Below are positions 52,029 to 60,098 of a stretch of DNA of 64,000 nucleotides, piece after piece. Below the pieces are notes generated by a model. That model was given only the letters and a program-made list of their open reading frames with translations, did not search any database and was not told the origin of the DNA. Position 1 is the first letter of the stretch; each line of letters opens with the position of its first letter. Position numbers and translations under genes: made by a program. Origin of the DNA: Halomicrobium katesii DSM 19301 (lineage in GTDB: Archaea; Halobacteriota; Halobacteria; Halobacteriales; Haloarculaceae); assembly GCF_000379085.1 (NCBI RefSeq), contig NZ_KB905378.1, positions 1,758,327 through 1,822,326 of the forward strand, written 5' to 3'.

Positions 52029-52184
52029 ACCCGGGAGTTCTATTCGGGAGTGATTAACGCTATTGTGCGTTCCTGCTCACCGGGAACGGCCGGCCACTGG
52101 AATCGACGATTCTCGTCCGGATCGCTGGTACCGGCTCGTACCCGCCCCTCGGGTTACCTAACTGAGAATCGGCGGTTCGCTTCC

Positions 52185-52290
52185 TCAGCCGAGTCGCTCG
52201 TCGAGAATCAGTCTCTCCTCGGCGGATTCTCCAATCAGCGACTCGCTTCGCCACCGCTCAGCCGAGTCGCTCGTCGAGAATCAGCCTCAT
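52185..52290 (-). repeat. Two tandem copies of the lrp 3' coding tail
   Basis: Segments at 52185-52220 and 52258-52290 (spacing 73 nt), read on the minus strand, both encode RLILDERLG followed by TGA. These are exactly the last residues of the neighbouring lrp gene (52329-52742). Upstream of each copy there is no lrp-like protein sequence. These are decayed or duplicated tails in the gap between lrp and moaA. The remainder of 52029-52184 shows no gene. Confidence 0.75.
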
Positions 52291-52328
52291 CAGGAAATCT
52301 CAGAATGAACGGCTTGGTTCCCTGTGGA

Positions 52329-52742
52329 TCACCCAAGCCGTTCGTCCAAGATTAGCCTCGTCTTCGTGCTCACGACTTCCTCCAGCTCGCGGGCCTGTGT
52401 GATCAGTTCGTTGACGCCGCCGGTGTCGGCACAGTCGACCACGAGTACGATGTCCTCCTCACCCGACACCTGCCAGACGAAGTCGACCTCGGGCCACTCG
52501 GCCATGAGGTCGGTGACCGCGTGCGTGTCGACGTTGACGTCGACGCTGACCTCGATCATCGCTTTGACGTTGCCCGTCTGCGTAGCGATGGTGAAGCGCT
52601 CGATGATCCCCTCGTCGATCAGCCGCTCGACGCGGTTCCGGACGGTGCCCTCGGAGGTTCCCACCTCGTCGGCGATCTCCGTGTACGGCGTCCGGGAGTC
52701 CCGCCGGAGGATACCCATGATCTCGCGGTCGAGGTCGTCCAT
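52329..52742 (-). CDS. Lrp/AsnC-family transcriptional regulator
   Basis: 137 residues, the full two-domain protein. The winged HTH is MDDLDREIMGILRRDSRTPYTEIADEVGTSEGTVRNRVERLIDEG, followed by the RAM ligand domain (TIATQTGNVKAMIEVSVDVNV, then FVWQVSGEEDIVLVVDCADTGG). It is divergent from carA with a 102-nt gap containing TACGA dyads. It probably represses itself and/or carA in response to an amino acid; glutamine or arginine are candidates by context only. Confidence 0.93.
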   Translation of the reverse strand: MDDLDREIMGILRRDSRTPYTEIADEVGTSEGTVRNRVERLIDEGIIERFTIATQTGNVKAMIEVSVDVNVDTHAVTDLMAEWPEVDFVWQVSGEEDIVLVVDCADTGGVNELITQARELEEVVSTKTRLILDERLG

Positions 52743-52779
52743 TGAGATGTGACGCTTGTCGCGGTCCCTACTTGAGGAT

Positions 52780-52844
52780 TACGAAAATCGTAACTCGACT
52801 TCGAAAGCAACCCTTATCAGCCCGAACTATGTACGTATCTCGTA
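52780..52844. promoter_or_regulatory. Dyads between lrp and carA
   Basis: TACGAAAATCGTA (52780-52792) is a 13-bp palindrome with TACGA/TCGTA arms. TACGTATCTCGTA (52832-52844) repeats the TACG/CGTA arms with a 5-bp spacer and touches the carA start codon. They are plausible Lrp sites. CTTATCAGC near 52813 could be the carA TATA region. Confidence 0.5.
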
Positions 52845-53891
52845 ATGGCTGACGCATACGTCGCGATCGAAGGTGAGCGTGTCGTCGAGGCACGTTCGCG
52901 CGCACCGGGCACCGCACGTGGCGAACTGGTATTCACCACCGCGTACACGGGCTACGAGGAGAGTCTGACCGACCCGTCCTACGAAGAGCAGGTCCTCACG
53001 TTCTCCTATCCCCTGATCGGCAACTACGGCGTCCGCGAAGAGCGGTTCGAGTCCGATCGAGTCCACCCCCGTGCTGCCGTCGCTCGTGAGATGACCGACG
53101 ACGTGGCCGAGTGGCTCGAAAGCGAGGGCGTCCCGGCCGTCGACCACCTCGACACCCGCGACATCGTCACAGAAATCCGCGACGAGGGCGCGATGAAGTG
53201 TGGCATCTCGGCCGGTCCCGACGCCAGCGAGGCGGCGGCCCTCGAACAGCTCGCCCAGTGTGAGCACATGTCCGACCACACCGACATCGGCGCACAGGTC
53301 AGCGTCGACGAGCCTGAGACCCACAACGAGGCGGGCGACGGATCGACGGTCGCGCTCGTCGACTGTGGCGCGAAGGGATCGATCGTCTCGTCGCTGGTCG
53401 AACGCGACGCCACCGTCCACGTCCTGCCCTACGACACGACCCCCGAGACGGTCGACGAACTCGACCCGGACGTCCTGTTTATCTCGAACGGCCCCGGCGA
53501 CCCGGTGAACTTCGAGCAGGCCAACGAACTCGTCGCCGAGAAGGTCGGCGACGTCCCCCTCGCTGGCATCTGTCTGGGCCAGCAGGTCGTCGCCAACGCC
53601 CTGGGTGGCGACACCGAGAAGATGGAGTTCGGCCACCGCGGCGTCAACCAGCCCGTGCGCGACCTGCGCAGCGGGCAGGTCGTCATGACCACCCAGAACC
53701 ACGGCTACACGGTCGCCGACCCCGGCGAGAAACTCGACGTGACACAGGTCAACGTCAACGACGACACCCCCGAGGGACTGGAGAACGACGACCTCGACAT
53801 CATCACCCGCCAGTACCACCCGGAGGCCAACCCCGGCCCGAATGACTCGCTGGACTTCTTCGACGACGTGCTGGCGCTCGCCGAGGAGTAG
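52845..53891 (+). CDS. carA: Carbamoyl-phosphate synthase small (glutaminase) subunit CarA
   Basis: 348 residues. The N-terminal CPSase domain contains YTGYEESLTDPSYEEQVLTFSYPLIGNYG. The class I glutamine amidotransferase domain begins about residue 165 (VALVDCGAKGSI), with the nucleophile in GICLGQQVVANALGG (Cys243) and the His-Glu of QYHPEANPGP. It gives ammonia from glutamine to CarB for pyrimidine and arginine synthesis. carB is not in the window. Divergent from lrp. Confidence 0.95.
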   Translation: MADAYVAIEGERVVEARSRAPGTARGELVFTTAYTGYEESLTDPSYEEQVLTFSYPLIGNYGVREERFESDRVHPRAAVAREMTDDVAEWLESEGVPAVDHLDTRDIVTEIRDEGAMKCGISAGPDASEAAALEQLAQCEHMSDHTDIGAQVSVDEPETHNEAGDGSTVALVDCGAKGSIVSSLVERDATVHVLPYDTTPETVDELDPDVLFISNGPGDPVNFEQANELVAEKVGDVPLAGICLGQQVVANALGGDTEKMEFGHRGVNQPVRDLRSGQVVMTTQNHGYTVADPGEKLDVTQVNVNDDTPEGLENDDLDIITRQYHPEANPGPNDSLDFFDDVLALAEE

Positions 53892-53944
53892 CGAGGCGCG
53901 TCGCGACCCGCAGGAGCGGCGGGCCTCGGAATTGCGAGCGGGAG

Positions 53945-54030
53945 TGATACGGAAAGTTGTCGGTCTTTACCAGATCGACCGCACGCCGTCGTGCGGTCGA
54001 CTGGGTAAACGCCTACAACCGTCCGTATGA
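53945..54030. repeat. Palindromic element B, copy 6
   Basis: 86 bp, TGATACGGAAAGTTGTCGG to TACAACCGTCCGTATGA, with an inner hairpin GACCGCACGCCGTCGTGCGGTC different from other copies. It lies 53 nt after the carA stop. The following 54031-54148 contain GC-rich short inverted motifs and no gene. Confidence 0.82.
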
Positions 54031-54148
54031 GCGAAGCGAACGACACGCGAGTAGCGCGGGGCGAGACGAGCGAAACGCGCCGGTCGTCCTTCAGATCGGT
54101 TTTGATCGATGACTAGCTCTTTAACGGTGGACTCTCTCTCCCCCGGTA

Positions 54149-55867
54149 ATGGTTGCTGGCGACATCGACTGGCGGGCGCGTGCGAGCGCCGACCCCGCGC
54201 TGACGGGAGTGGTCGCGGTGACGGTGCTCGCGCTGGTGGCGCGACTCGTCGACCTGGGGGGACGCATCGCACACTTCGACGAGGGGAGAGTGGCCTACTG
54301 GGCGCTGGAGTACGCCGAGACGGGATCGATCTCCTATCGCTACATCGTCCACGGACCGCTGGTCCAGTACGCCGACGCCGTCCTGTTCCAGGTGCTCGGG
54401 ACGGGCGACGCAGTGATGCGGTTGCCCGTCGCGGTCTTCGGCGGCCTGTTGCCGCTGTCGGCACTGCTCTTTCGCGAACACCTCCGTGACAGCGAAGTGG
54501 TCGCGCTGGCGGTCGTGCTGGCGGCAAACCCGGTCTTGCTGTACTACTCGCGGTTCTTCCGGAGCACGCTGCTGGTCGCGGGCTTCGTCTTCGTCGCCTT
54601 CGGTCTCGCGGTGCGGGCCTACGACACGAGACGGGTCCGCTACGTCTACGGCGTCGCCGCGCTGTTCGGACTCGCGCTCGCTGCCAAGGAGAACGCCGTC
54701 GTCTACGCCGTCGTCTGGGTCGGGGCGACCGCGCTCGTCGTCGACCAGCTCTTCTTCGCCGAGCGGGGCGAGGAACGCGGTCTCGACGTTGCGAGCCGCT
54801 ACTGGGGCCGGCTCGTCGCCCGTGGTCGATCGCTCGGGCCGGCCGGCGTCGGTCGCTCCGCCGGCCACCTCGTCGGGGCCGTCGCCGTCTTCGGACTGGT
54901 CGTCTTCTTTTTCTTCGCGCCGCGCAACCCCGCGGACGGCGTCGGACTCTGGTACGCGATCGGACACCCGAGTTCGCTCCCGGCCGTAGTCGACGCCACG
55001 GTCGCGGATCTCACCGAGGGCTTCGAGTACTGGTTCGGCGGCACCGCCGATCCGGGCTGTCACAAGGACAACCTCGTCGACGGCTACGCCTGCTTTCTCG
55101 GACGGTTCCTCGAAACGCTGCTCGTGGCTGCCCTGCCGCTGTCGGTGCTGGCCGTCGGCGGGTTCCTGATCGAGCGGTACGGCGCGGTCCGTCCGCGTCC
55201 CGTCGTGCTCTTTGCCGGCTACTGGGGGTTCGTCTCGGTGGTCGGCTACCCGCTGGGGACCGACATCTACGGGGCCTGGATCACGGTCAACGCGCTGGTG
55301 CCGCTGGCGCTCCCGGCGGCCGTCGGGCTGGCGTACCTCTATCGGCTGGGCCGGACCGCCTTCGACGAGGACGACACGGTGTCGGCCTCGCTGGTCGGCG
55401 TCTTGCTCCTCGTCCTCACCGCCCAGGTCGCCGTGACGGCCGGGGGACTCGTCTACGAATCGCCGGCCGCGGCGGACAACAACCTCGTCCAGTACGCTCA
55501 GCCGACCGACGACTTCCGGCCGGTGCTGGCCGTCGCCGCCGAGACCGACACCGAGGGGACGGACGTGCTGCTCTACGGCTCGGAGCTCGCGGCCCCGCGC
55601 GGCGTCAGTCCACAGGAGCCACGCTGTGGCGATCTCGGAGAGCTGTTGCCCGTACAGTGGTACCTCGCGAAACACGACCTGAACGCGTCGTGTGCGGCCG
55701 ATCCGGCGACGGTCGAAGCCGATCGCCCGCCGGTCGTCGTCGCACGGGGCGACAACGCGACGGCACTCGAATCCCGGCTGTCGGGGTACACGGCCGAGAG
55801 CTACGAGTTCCGTGCGTCCGGCGGGGCGACGACGTTCTTCGTCCGAGAAGACCTGAGCGAGTCGTAG
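54149..55867 (+). CDS. Agl23-family flippase-associated/glycosyltransferase-like membrane protein
   Basis: 572 residues, about 10-12 helices, GT39/ArnT-like. After helix 1 comes the acidic loop HFDEGRVAYWALEYAETG, with GPLVQYADAVLFQVLG, as in the haloarchaeal TIGR03663 group named Agl23 (flippase activity-associated). An extracellular C-terminal domain (from about residue 430, YESPAAADNNLVQYAQPTD, with GSELAAPRGVS) follows. It works in protein N-glycosylation on dolichol-linked sugars. Pairs in function with the polyprenyl synthase at 57106 (context, not operon). Confidence 0.82.
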   Translation: MVAGDIDWRARASADPALTGVVAVTVLALVARLVDLGGRIAHFDEGRVAYWALEYAETGSISYRYIVHGPLVQYADAVLFQVLGTGDAVMRLPVAVFGGLLPLSALLFREHLRDSEVVALAVVLAANPVLLYYSRFFRSTLLVAGFVFVAFGLAVRAYDTRRVRYVYGVAALFGLALAAKENAVVYAVVWVGATALVVDQLFFAERGEERGLDVASRYWGRLVARGRSLGPAGVGRSAGHLVGAVAVFGLVVFFFFAPRNPADGVGLWYAIGHPSSLPAVVDATVADLTEGFEYWFGGTADPGCHKDNLVDGYACFLGRFLETLLVAALPLSVLAVGGFLIERYGAVRPRPVVLFAGYWGFVSVVGYPLGTDIYGAWITVNALVPLALPAAVGLAYLYRLGRTAFDEDDTVSASLVGVLLLVLTAQVAVTAGGLVYESPAAADNNLVQYAQPTDDFRPVLAVAAETDTEGTDVLLYGSELAAPRGVSPQEPRCGDLGELLPVQWYLAKHDLNASCAADPATVEADRPPVVVARGDNATALESRLSGYTAESYEFRASGGATTFFVREDLSES

Positions 55868-55868
55868 C

Positions 55869-56273
55869 CTACCTTTCGACGCCCGTGACCTCGTATCCCC
55901 CGTCCCGCAGGTCGTCGAGGATCGCGGCCTGATCGGCGCTGGCCTCGTAGTAAAACACGATGTCGAAGCTCCCGTCGCGCAACAGCTGTTGGCACTCCCA
56001 GACGAACTCCTCGCCGTCGATGGTGAGCCCCTGGTGCTGGTTCGAGGAGAAGTCGGCGTCGTCGTTGCCCGAGTAGACGTAGGTGTCTTTCGGGTCGTGG
56101 CCGGCGTGCTCGACGATGACGTTGCCCGCTTCGAGGGTCGTCTCCATCATCTCGATGTCGTCTTGCCCGTCGAGGTCGGTGTGGACGATCGTCCCGTTCA
56201 GTTCGATCTCGCCGGGTTCGAGCAGTGCCTTCGTGCGTCGATAGAGGTCTTCGTCGAGTGTCTCCGCGCCCAT
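55869..56273 (-). CDS. DUF5778-like conserved haloarchaeal protein
   Basis: 134 residues. MGAETLDEDLYRRTKALLEP, then GEIELNGTIVHTDLDGQDD and FVWECQQLLRDGSFDIVFYYE match my memory of the haloarchaeal family DUF5778. Acidic, soluble, function unknown. ATG at 56273 is chosen; an upstream in-frame GTG (56282) adds three residues. It is convergent with agl23 (1-nt gap). Confidence 0.75.
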   Translation of the reverse strand: MGAETLDEDLYRRTKALLEPGEIELNGTIVHTDLDGQDDIEMMETTLEAGNVIVEHAGHDPKDTYVYSGNDDADFSSNQHQGLTIDGEEFVWECQQLLRDGSFDIVFYYEASADQAAILDDLRDGGYEVTGVER

Positions 56274-56454
56274 ACGACTCACTCGTCAGTCGGCACTAAT
56301 ACGACTCACGATTCGCGGCTGCGACCCCGCCGTATCGTTCGTCTCCGGCGGTTTCGAGAGTCACTGCTCCCGAACGTCTTCGGTCGTCGGACGTACGTGG
56401 CGGCGGCTCGTGTCGCCGCCGTCGCGATCGAAAGCGGAGAACTCGACTGCAGCG

Positions 56455-56538
56455 TGATACTACCGGCTGTACGTCTGTACGGCATTTCGCGACCCCGTGG
56501 TCGCGAATATCTTGACACAGTTACAGCCGGCAGTATGA
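56455..56538. repeat. Palindromic element B, copy 8 (divergent)
   Basis: 84 bp, TGATACTACCGGCTGTACG to CAGTTACAGCCGGCAGTATGA, with inner stem TTCGCGACC/GGTCGCGAA. It shares the TGATAC/GTATGA termini but not the inner sequence of other copies. It ends 2 nt from the stop codon of the first cold-shock gene. Confidence 0.75.
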
Positions 56539-56540
56539 GC

Positions 56541-56735
56541 TTACAGTCGCGTCAGGTTCTCGGCTCGCGGACCCTTGTCCGCTTGCACGATGTCGAACTC
56601 GACTTCCTGACCCTCTTCGAGGTCGGGACCGCCGATGTCCTCCATGTGGAAGAACACGTCGTCGTCAGCGTCCTCCGTGTCGATGAATCCGTAACCGCCC
56701 GTGTCGTTGAAGAAGTCTACAGTACCTTGCGCCAT
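56541..56735 (-). CDS. Cold-shock domain protein, downstream copy
   Basis: 64 residues, a single CSD with the RNP1-like GGYGFIDTED and RNP2-like VFFHMED nucleic-acid binding motifs. It binds single-stranded RNA or DNA as a chaperone in the cytoplasm. Nearly identical to the upstream copy (differences at residues 3 and 25). The two genes are read in tandem with a 5-nt gap between the upstream copy's stop (56741) and this start. Its end lies at element B8. Confidence 0.95.
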   Translation of the reverse strand: MAQGTVDFFNDTGGYGFIDTEDADDDVFFHMEDIGGPDLEEGQEVEFDIVQADKGPRAENLTRL

Positions 56736-56740
56736 TGTGA

Positions 56741-56935
56741 TCACAGCCGGGTGAGGTTTTCCGCACGCGGACCCTTGTCCGCTTGCACGATGTCGAACTC
56801 GACTTCCTGGCCCTCTTCGAGGTCAGGACCGCCGATGTCTTCCATGTGGAAGAAGACGTCCTCGTCGGCGTCTTCTGTGTCGATAAACCCGTAACCGCCA
56901 GTGTCGTTGAAGAAGTCAACCGTACCGGTCGCCAT
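56741..56935 (-). CDS. Cold-shock domain protein, upstream copy
   Basis: 64 residues, MATGTVDFFNDTGGYGFIDT, then the DVFFHMEDIGGPDL motif and ADKGPRAENLTRL. Same RNA-binding role as its tandem partner. A TATA box, TTTTAATA on the minus strand (56961-56968), lies 26-33 nt before the start codon, which fits a leaderless mRNA covering both cold-shock genes. At DNA level the pair differs at many synonymous sites, so the duplication is not very recent. Confidence 0.95.
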   Translation of the reverse strand: MATGTVDFFNDTGGYGFIDTEDADEDVFFHMEDIGGPDLEEGQEVEFDIVQADKGPRAENLTRL

Positions 56936-56960
56936 TGCAGCTACAAGAACGTGATTGTGG

Positions 56961-56968
56961 TATTAAAA
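56961..56968 (-). promoter_or_regulatory. TATA box of the cold-shock gene pair
   Basis: On the minus strand GGTTTTAATA is a good archaeal TATA element, spaced 26-33 nt from the start codon, suggesting leaderless transcription. Confidence 0.55.
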
Positions 56969-57105
56969 CCCACCGGTAATTGTGACCTTTCGAGTCCGAT
57001 ATAATCTCGGTAAGCCGGACACTCGGACCGAAGATCGATCTTACCGGTGTCTGAGAGGGGACCGGAACACAAAACTCATATTGAACCCTTTTGTTCGATG
57101 AAACG

Positions 57106-58020
57106 ATGCTACGGCGGGCACGAGCACTCGCGCAGTCGGCCTACGAGCGACTCCTGGAACGCGAACTCTCCGATGCACCCAGTCACGTCGCCGTCATTCA
57201 GGACGGTAATCGCCGCTACGCCCGCGAACAGGGCGCAGACAAGACCGAGGGGCACCGCGAGGGCGCAAAGACCACCGAGGCGTTGCTACGCTGGTGCGAG
57301 GATCTGGCCGTCGAGGAAGTGACGCTCTACGCTTTCTCGACGGAGAACTTCGACCGCCCGCCCGAGGAACGCGAACACATCTTCGATCTCGTCGAACGGA
57401 AGCTCCGAAAGTTCGCCGACGCCGACCGCGTCCACGACAACGAGGTGCGTATCCGTGCCATCGGCGAGACGGAGATGCTCCCCGATCGGGTACGAGACGC
57501 CATCGACTACGCCGAGGACCGGACCGCGGCCTACGACAAGCTATACCTGAACGTCGCCCTGGCCTACGGTGGCCGCGCGGAACTGCTCGGCGCGACTCGG
57601 GACATCGCCCGGGCGGTCGACGACGGCGAACTCGATCCCGAGTCGGTCGACGCCGACACCATCGAGGGGCGACTCTACGAGGGTCCGACCCGCGACGTCG
57701 ACCTGATCGTCCGGACCGGCGGCGACGAGCGGACCTCGAATTTCCTCCCCTGGCACGCCAAGGGCAACGAGGCTGCGGTCTACTTCTGTGCCCCCTACTG
57801 GCCCGAATTCCGGAAGATCGACTTCCTGCGGGCGATCCGGACCTACGAACACCGCGCCGAGTCCTGGCGTCGCACGCGCGCTCGCCGCGCGCTGACGCTC
57901 GTCCGAGCTCTCGGCCCCGAGGCGTCACAGGCCCGGCGGATCCTCGGTCGCTTCCGCGACGCGCTGACGCGCCAGGAACGGGAGGCCGTCGAAGACGATG
58001 TCGACGTGGTCGCGGACTGA
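57106..58020 (+). CDS. uppS: Polyprenyl (undecaprenyl-type) diphosphate synthase, cis-prenyltransferase
   Basis: 304 residues. The catalytic motif VAVIQDGNRRYARE holds Asp33. YAFSTENFDRPPEER, NVALAYGGRAE and the C-terminal VRTGGDERTSNFLPWHA, then AVYFCAPYWPEFRKIDF complete the cis-PT family set (five conserved regions). It makes the dolichol or polyprenyl phosphate lipid carrier for glycosylation, cytosolic but membrane-bound. ATG at 57106 is preferred to the TTG at 57091. A TATA-like CTCATATTG (57076-57084) lies 22-30 nt upstream. Confidence 0.93.
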   Translation: MLRRARALAQSAYERLLERELSDAPSHVAVIQDGNRRYAREQGADKTEGHREGAKTTEALLRWCEDLAVEEVTLYAFSTENFDRPPEEREHIFDLVERKLRKFADADRVHDNEVRIRAIGETEMLPDRVRDAIDYAEDRTAAYDKLYLNVALAYGGRAELLGATRDIARAVDDGELDPESVDADTIEGRLYEGPTRDVDLIVRTGGDERTSNFLPWHAKGNEAAVYFCAPYWPEFRKIDFLRAIRTYEHRAESWRRTRARRALTLVRALGPEASQARRILGRFRDALTRQEREAVEDDVDVVAD

Positions 58021-58281
58021 GTACCCACCGTTTTCCGCTTCGGGTGCGCCTCCGGCGCACCATCTGTTCACGGGCCGTAGGCCCGTTCACATGATATGCG
58101 GGACCTTCGCGCACTACTCGCGCAAAAACGTCCTCAGAGATCGAAGATCTCTGATGGGCACCCAAGAGCAAGCTCTTGCGAACGTGGGCGAAAAAAGCCG
58201 AGCGCTTCGCGCTCAGTGAATCGCGTGAACTACCGGGTTCTTCGAACCACTCGTTCGCGCGAATGCTCCTGCAAACATGGT
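58021..58281. other. Gene-free hairpin-rich gap upstream of insertion sequence
   Basis: 260 nt without a gene. It contains small perfect hairpins: GTTCACGGGCC...GGCCCGTTCAC-like around 58070-58090, AGATCGAAGATCT (58139-58151), AAGAGCAAGCTCTT (58165-58178) and GAGCGCTTCGCGCTC (58200-58214). The 5-bp ATGGT at 58277 is the left target-site duplication of the ISH3 element. Confidence 0.55.
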
Positions 58282-59680
58282 CAGTACCTCGCAAAGCGTC
58301 TTCTGCTAACTGCTTCTGACGAGTGAGTTCACTCCAAAACGGCAGCTGGACTTGGAGTTGACGCGTATTCTTGCCCAACGATACCCCGAAGCTGTCGGAG
58401 TCGGCGGCCGACAGCCGCCGACACGACAGCGTTGCCACTGCTTGAAGACCCATCCTAGCCGTGATTATCGCTCGAACCGGTCATCAGGAGGACGGTTCGC
58501 TGGAATCGACCGCCGAACTGAAAGAGCGTTCCATGCTGCGCGTGTGACCATACGGATGAATTCCTCGAAGGGCCACCACCAGAGGCGACGCCCGCCTTGG
58601 CGGGGCGTCGCCACGTATTTCCAGTGGAGATACCGCCAGACGTTCTGTACAAGCAGACTGATCACCACGAACAGCAACCGCCGAGTCTGATCGGTCACTG
58701 TCGTGGAAATCAGCGATGACTCTGACAGCCGGTAGGTCGCCTCAATACCGAACCGCTTGCCGTAGTGGCGGCGAGCCTGTCGCGGCGTGTCGATGAACGG
58801 CGCGTCGACGGCGTAGCCGTGACGCGCCACACCTTCCTCATCGTGGCGGCCCATTTGGTACGTACAGTCGATCATAACCGGGAATTCGACGGTCCACTTG
58901 TGACCGTCGAATTCCGTCGTGAGATCGTGTTCAATCTCACGACTCCACCCCTCGGATAGCTCCTGCTGAATATCGTTGCCCCATGCGACGACTGGCACGA
59001 CGTACGCAAGGTTGTGCGCCTTCATCAGTGTGAGACACTTACCATCATAGAATTCGCTGTCGACGTACAGCGCTTTGACCTCGAAATCGAGGCTATCGAC
59101 GAGACCAAGAAATTCTGCGAGGACGCTGCTGGCGGTGTCGCCGTCGGTCAGACGGCGCACCGCCAGCGTGTAGCGCTTGTTACGAACGCGGGCGTACAGT
59201 GTTGCGTAGGCGTGAAACGCGGTGGTTCCATCTTTCGCTTCGTTGTAGTAGAGACCGTCTGTCTTATCTCTGTCACCGTAGTAGGGCCGCAGGTGGAGAT
59301 CAACGACGATCTCCACCTGCTCTGGAAGCACATCGAGCGTATGTTGCCTAAGAAGCGTGTTTCCGACGGTTTTGACTGTATCAAGATCGAGCTTCGTTCG
59401 AAGATGACGTAGAATGTTCGTGCTGGATGAGTTATCTTCACTCCGATCACAGAGTGTGGAGATCGAGGTCCCGTCGGCGGTTGCGCCGACGAGGACCTCG
59501 TAGATGTCCTCGGGGTTGATATCAGCGTTCTCTCCAAGACTCACACCAAATGCACCGGTGAGTGCGTTGACGAGAAAGTTAAGAAGCTGGTCCTCGTGGA
59601 TTTCACCGTCTGCTTGCTGCTGTTGTTTGGTCACACTTCAGCAAGCAGGCCTCTCAACTAACAGGCTTTGCGAGGTACTG
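58282..59680. mobile_element. ISH3-family insertion sequence, 1399 bp, complete
   Basis: Terminal inverted repeats CAGTACCTCGCAAAGC (58282-58297) and its reverse complement GCTTTGCGAGGTACTG (59665-59680) are 16-bp perfect. A 5-bp direct repeat ATGGT flanks the element on the left (58277-58281) and right (59681-59685), the target-site duplication. The single transposase gene fills the minus strand. Size and layout fit ISH3-type elements. The insertion is intact, and the perfect TSD indicates it is recent. Confidence 0.92.
58465..59634 (-). CDS. ISH3-family transposase
   Basis: 389 residues, DDE type. The acidic triad is probably VVDLHLRPYYGD (first Asp), YVDSEFYDGK (second Asp) and the C-terminal region KRFGIEATYRLSESSL (Glu). 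LRRLTDG-like and QNVWRYLHW segments are typical of IS4-group transposases such as ISH3. The frame is open and complete inside the element's terminal repeats, so it is likely active. Lower G+C than host genes. Confidence 0.9.
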   Translation of the reverse strand: MTKQQQQADGEIHEDQLLNFLVNALTGAFGVSLGENADINPEDIYEVLVGATADGTSISTLCDRSEDNSSSTNILRHLRTKLDLDTVKTVGNTLLRQHTLDVLPEQVEIVVDLHLRPYYGDRDKTDGLYYNEAKDGTTAFHAYATLYARVRNKRYTLAVRRLTDGDTASSVLAEFLGLVDSLDFEVKALYVDSEFYDGKCLTLMKAHNLAYVVPVVAWGNDIQQELSEGWSREIEHDLTTEFDGHKWTVEFPVMIDCTYQMGRHDEEGVARHGYAVDAPFIDTPRQARRHYGKRFGIEATYRLSESSLISTTVTDQTRRLLFVVISLLVQNVWRYLHWKYVATPRQGGRRLWWWPFEEFIRMVTRAAWNALSVRRSIPANRPPDDRFER

Positions 59681-59721
59681 ATGGTCGATAGAGGGGAACT
59701 ACGTATCGCAGAGAGACCTTG

Positions 59722-59922
59722 TTACTCGGATTCTGTCACCGATGAGCTTCCCGTTTCATCCATTCGTAGTTTCTTACCTGCTTGGTACAATTCGTAGGAG
59801 AATAATCCCATCCCAAGTATGCTAATGGGCGGTATCAGAAGTATTATGCCCAGAATCTGTTTCCACCGAGGCATGTACTCTAACCGGGCCTCGACTTCCT
59901 CTATGAGGTTTCTTTGGCTCAC
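59722..59922 (-). CDS. Small single-helix membrane protein
   Basis: 66 residues, MSQRNLIEEVEARLEYMPRW, then one hydrophobic helix (QILGIILLIPPISILGMGLF) and a Ser/Glu-rich tail. It is AT-rich and lies just after the ISH3 element. No family recognised. It may be a real small gene or part of an acquired fragment. The stretch 59923-60098 between it and the UppS-like gene shows no gene. Confidence 0.5.
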   Translation of the reverse strand: MSQRNLIEEVEARLEYMPRWKQILGIILLIPPISILGMGLFSYELYQAGKKLRMDETGSSSVTESE

Positions 59923-60098
59923 ACTGATACGTTATACCTACCAGAACAAATGCATACCGACGACCAGTTCGCACACTGACTGAACGGGTGGTTCAACCTT
60001 CTCTGATCGGAACAAACGCTCGTGTAGATCAGTCTCTGGCCGGGTCTGGGCGGCCAAAATCCCGCGAGACTCACTCCGTTCGTCTGCCAACACTCGGA

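Noticed and set aside
38189..52140. Short similarity between the tRNA-Ile downstream region and the moaA-lrp gap (GCCACTGGAATC, CGATTCTCGT)
   Set aside because: The matches are too short and gapped to define a repeat by eye.
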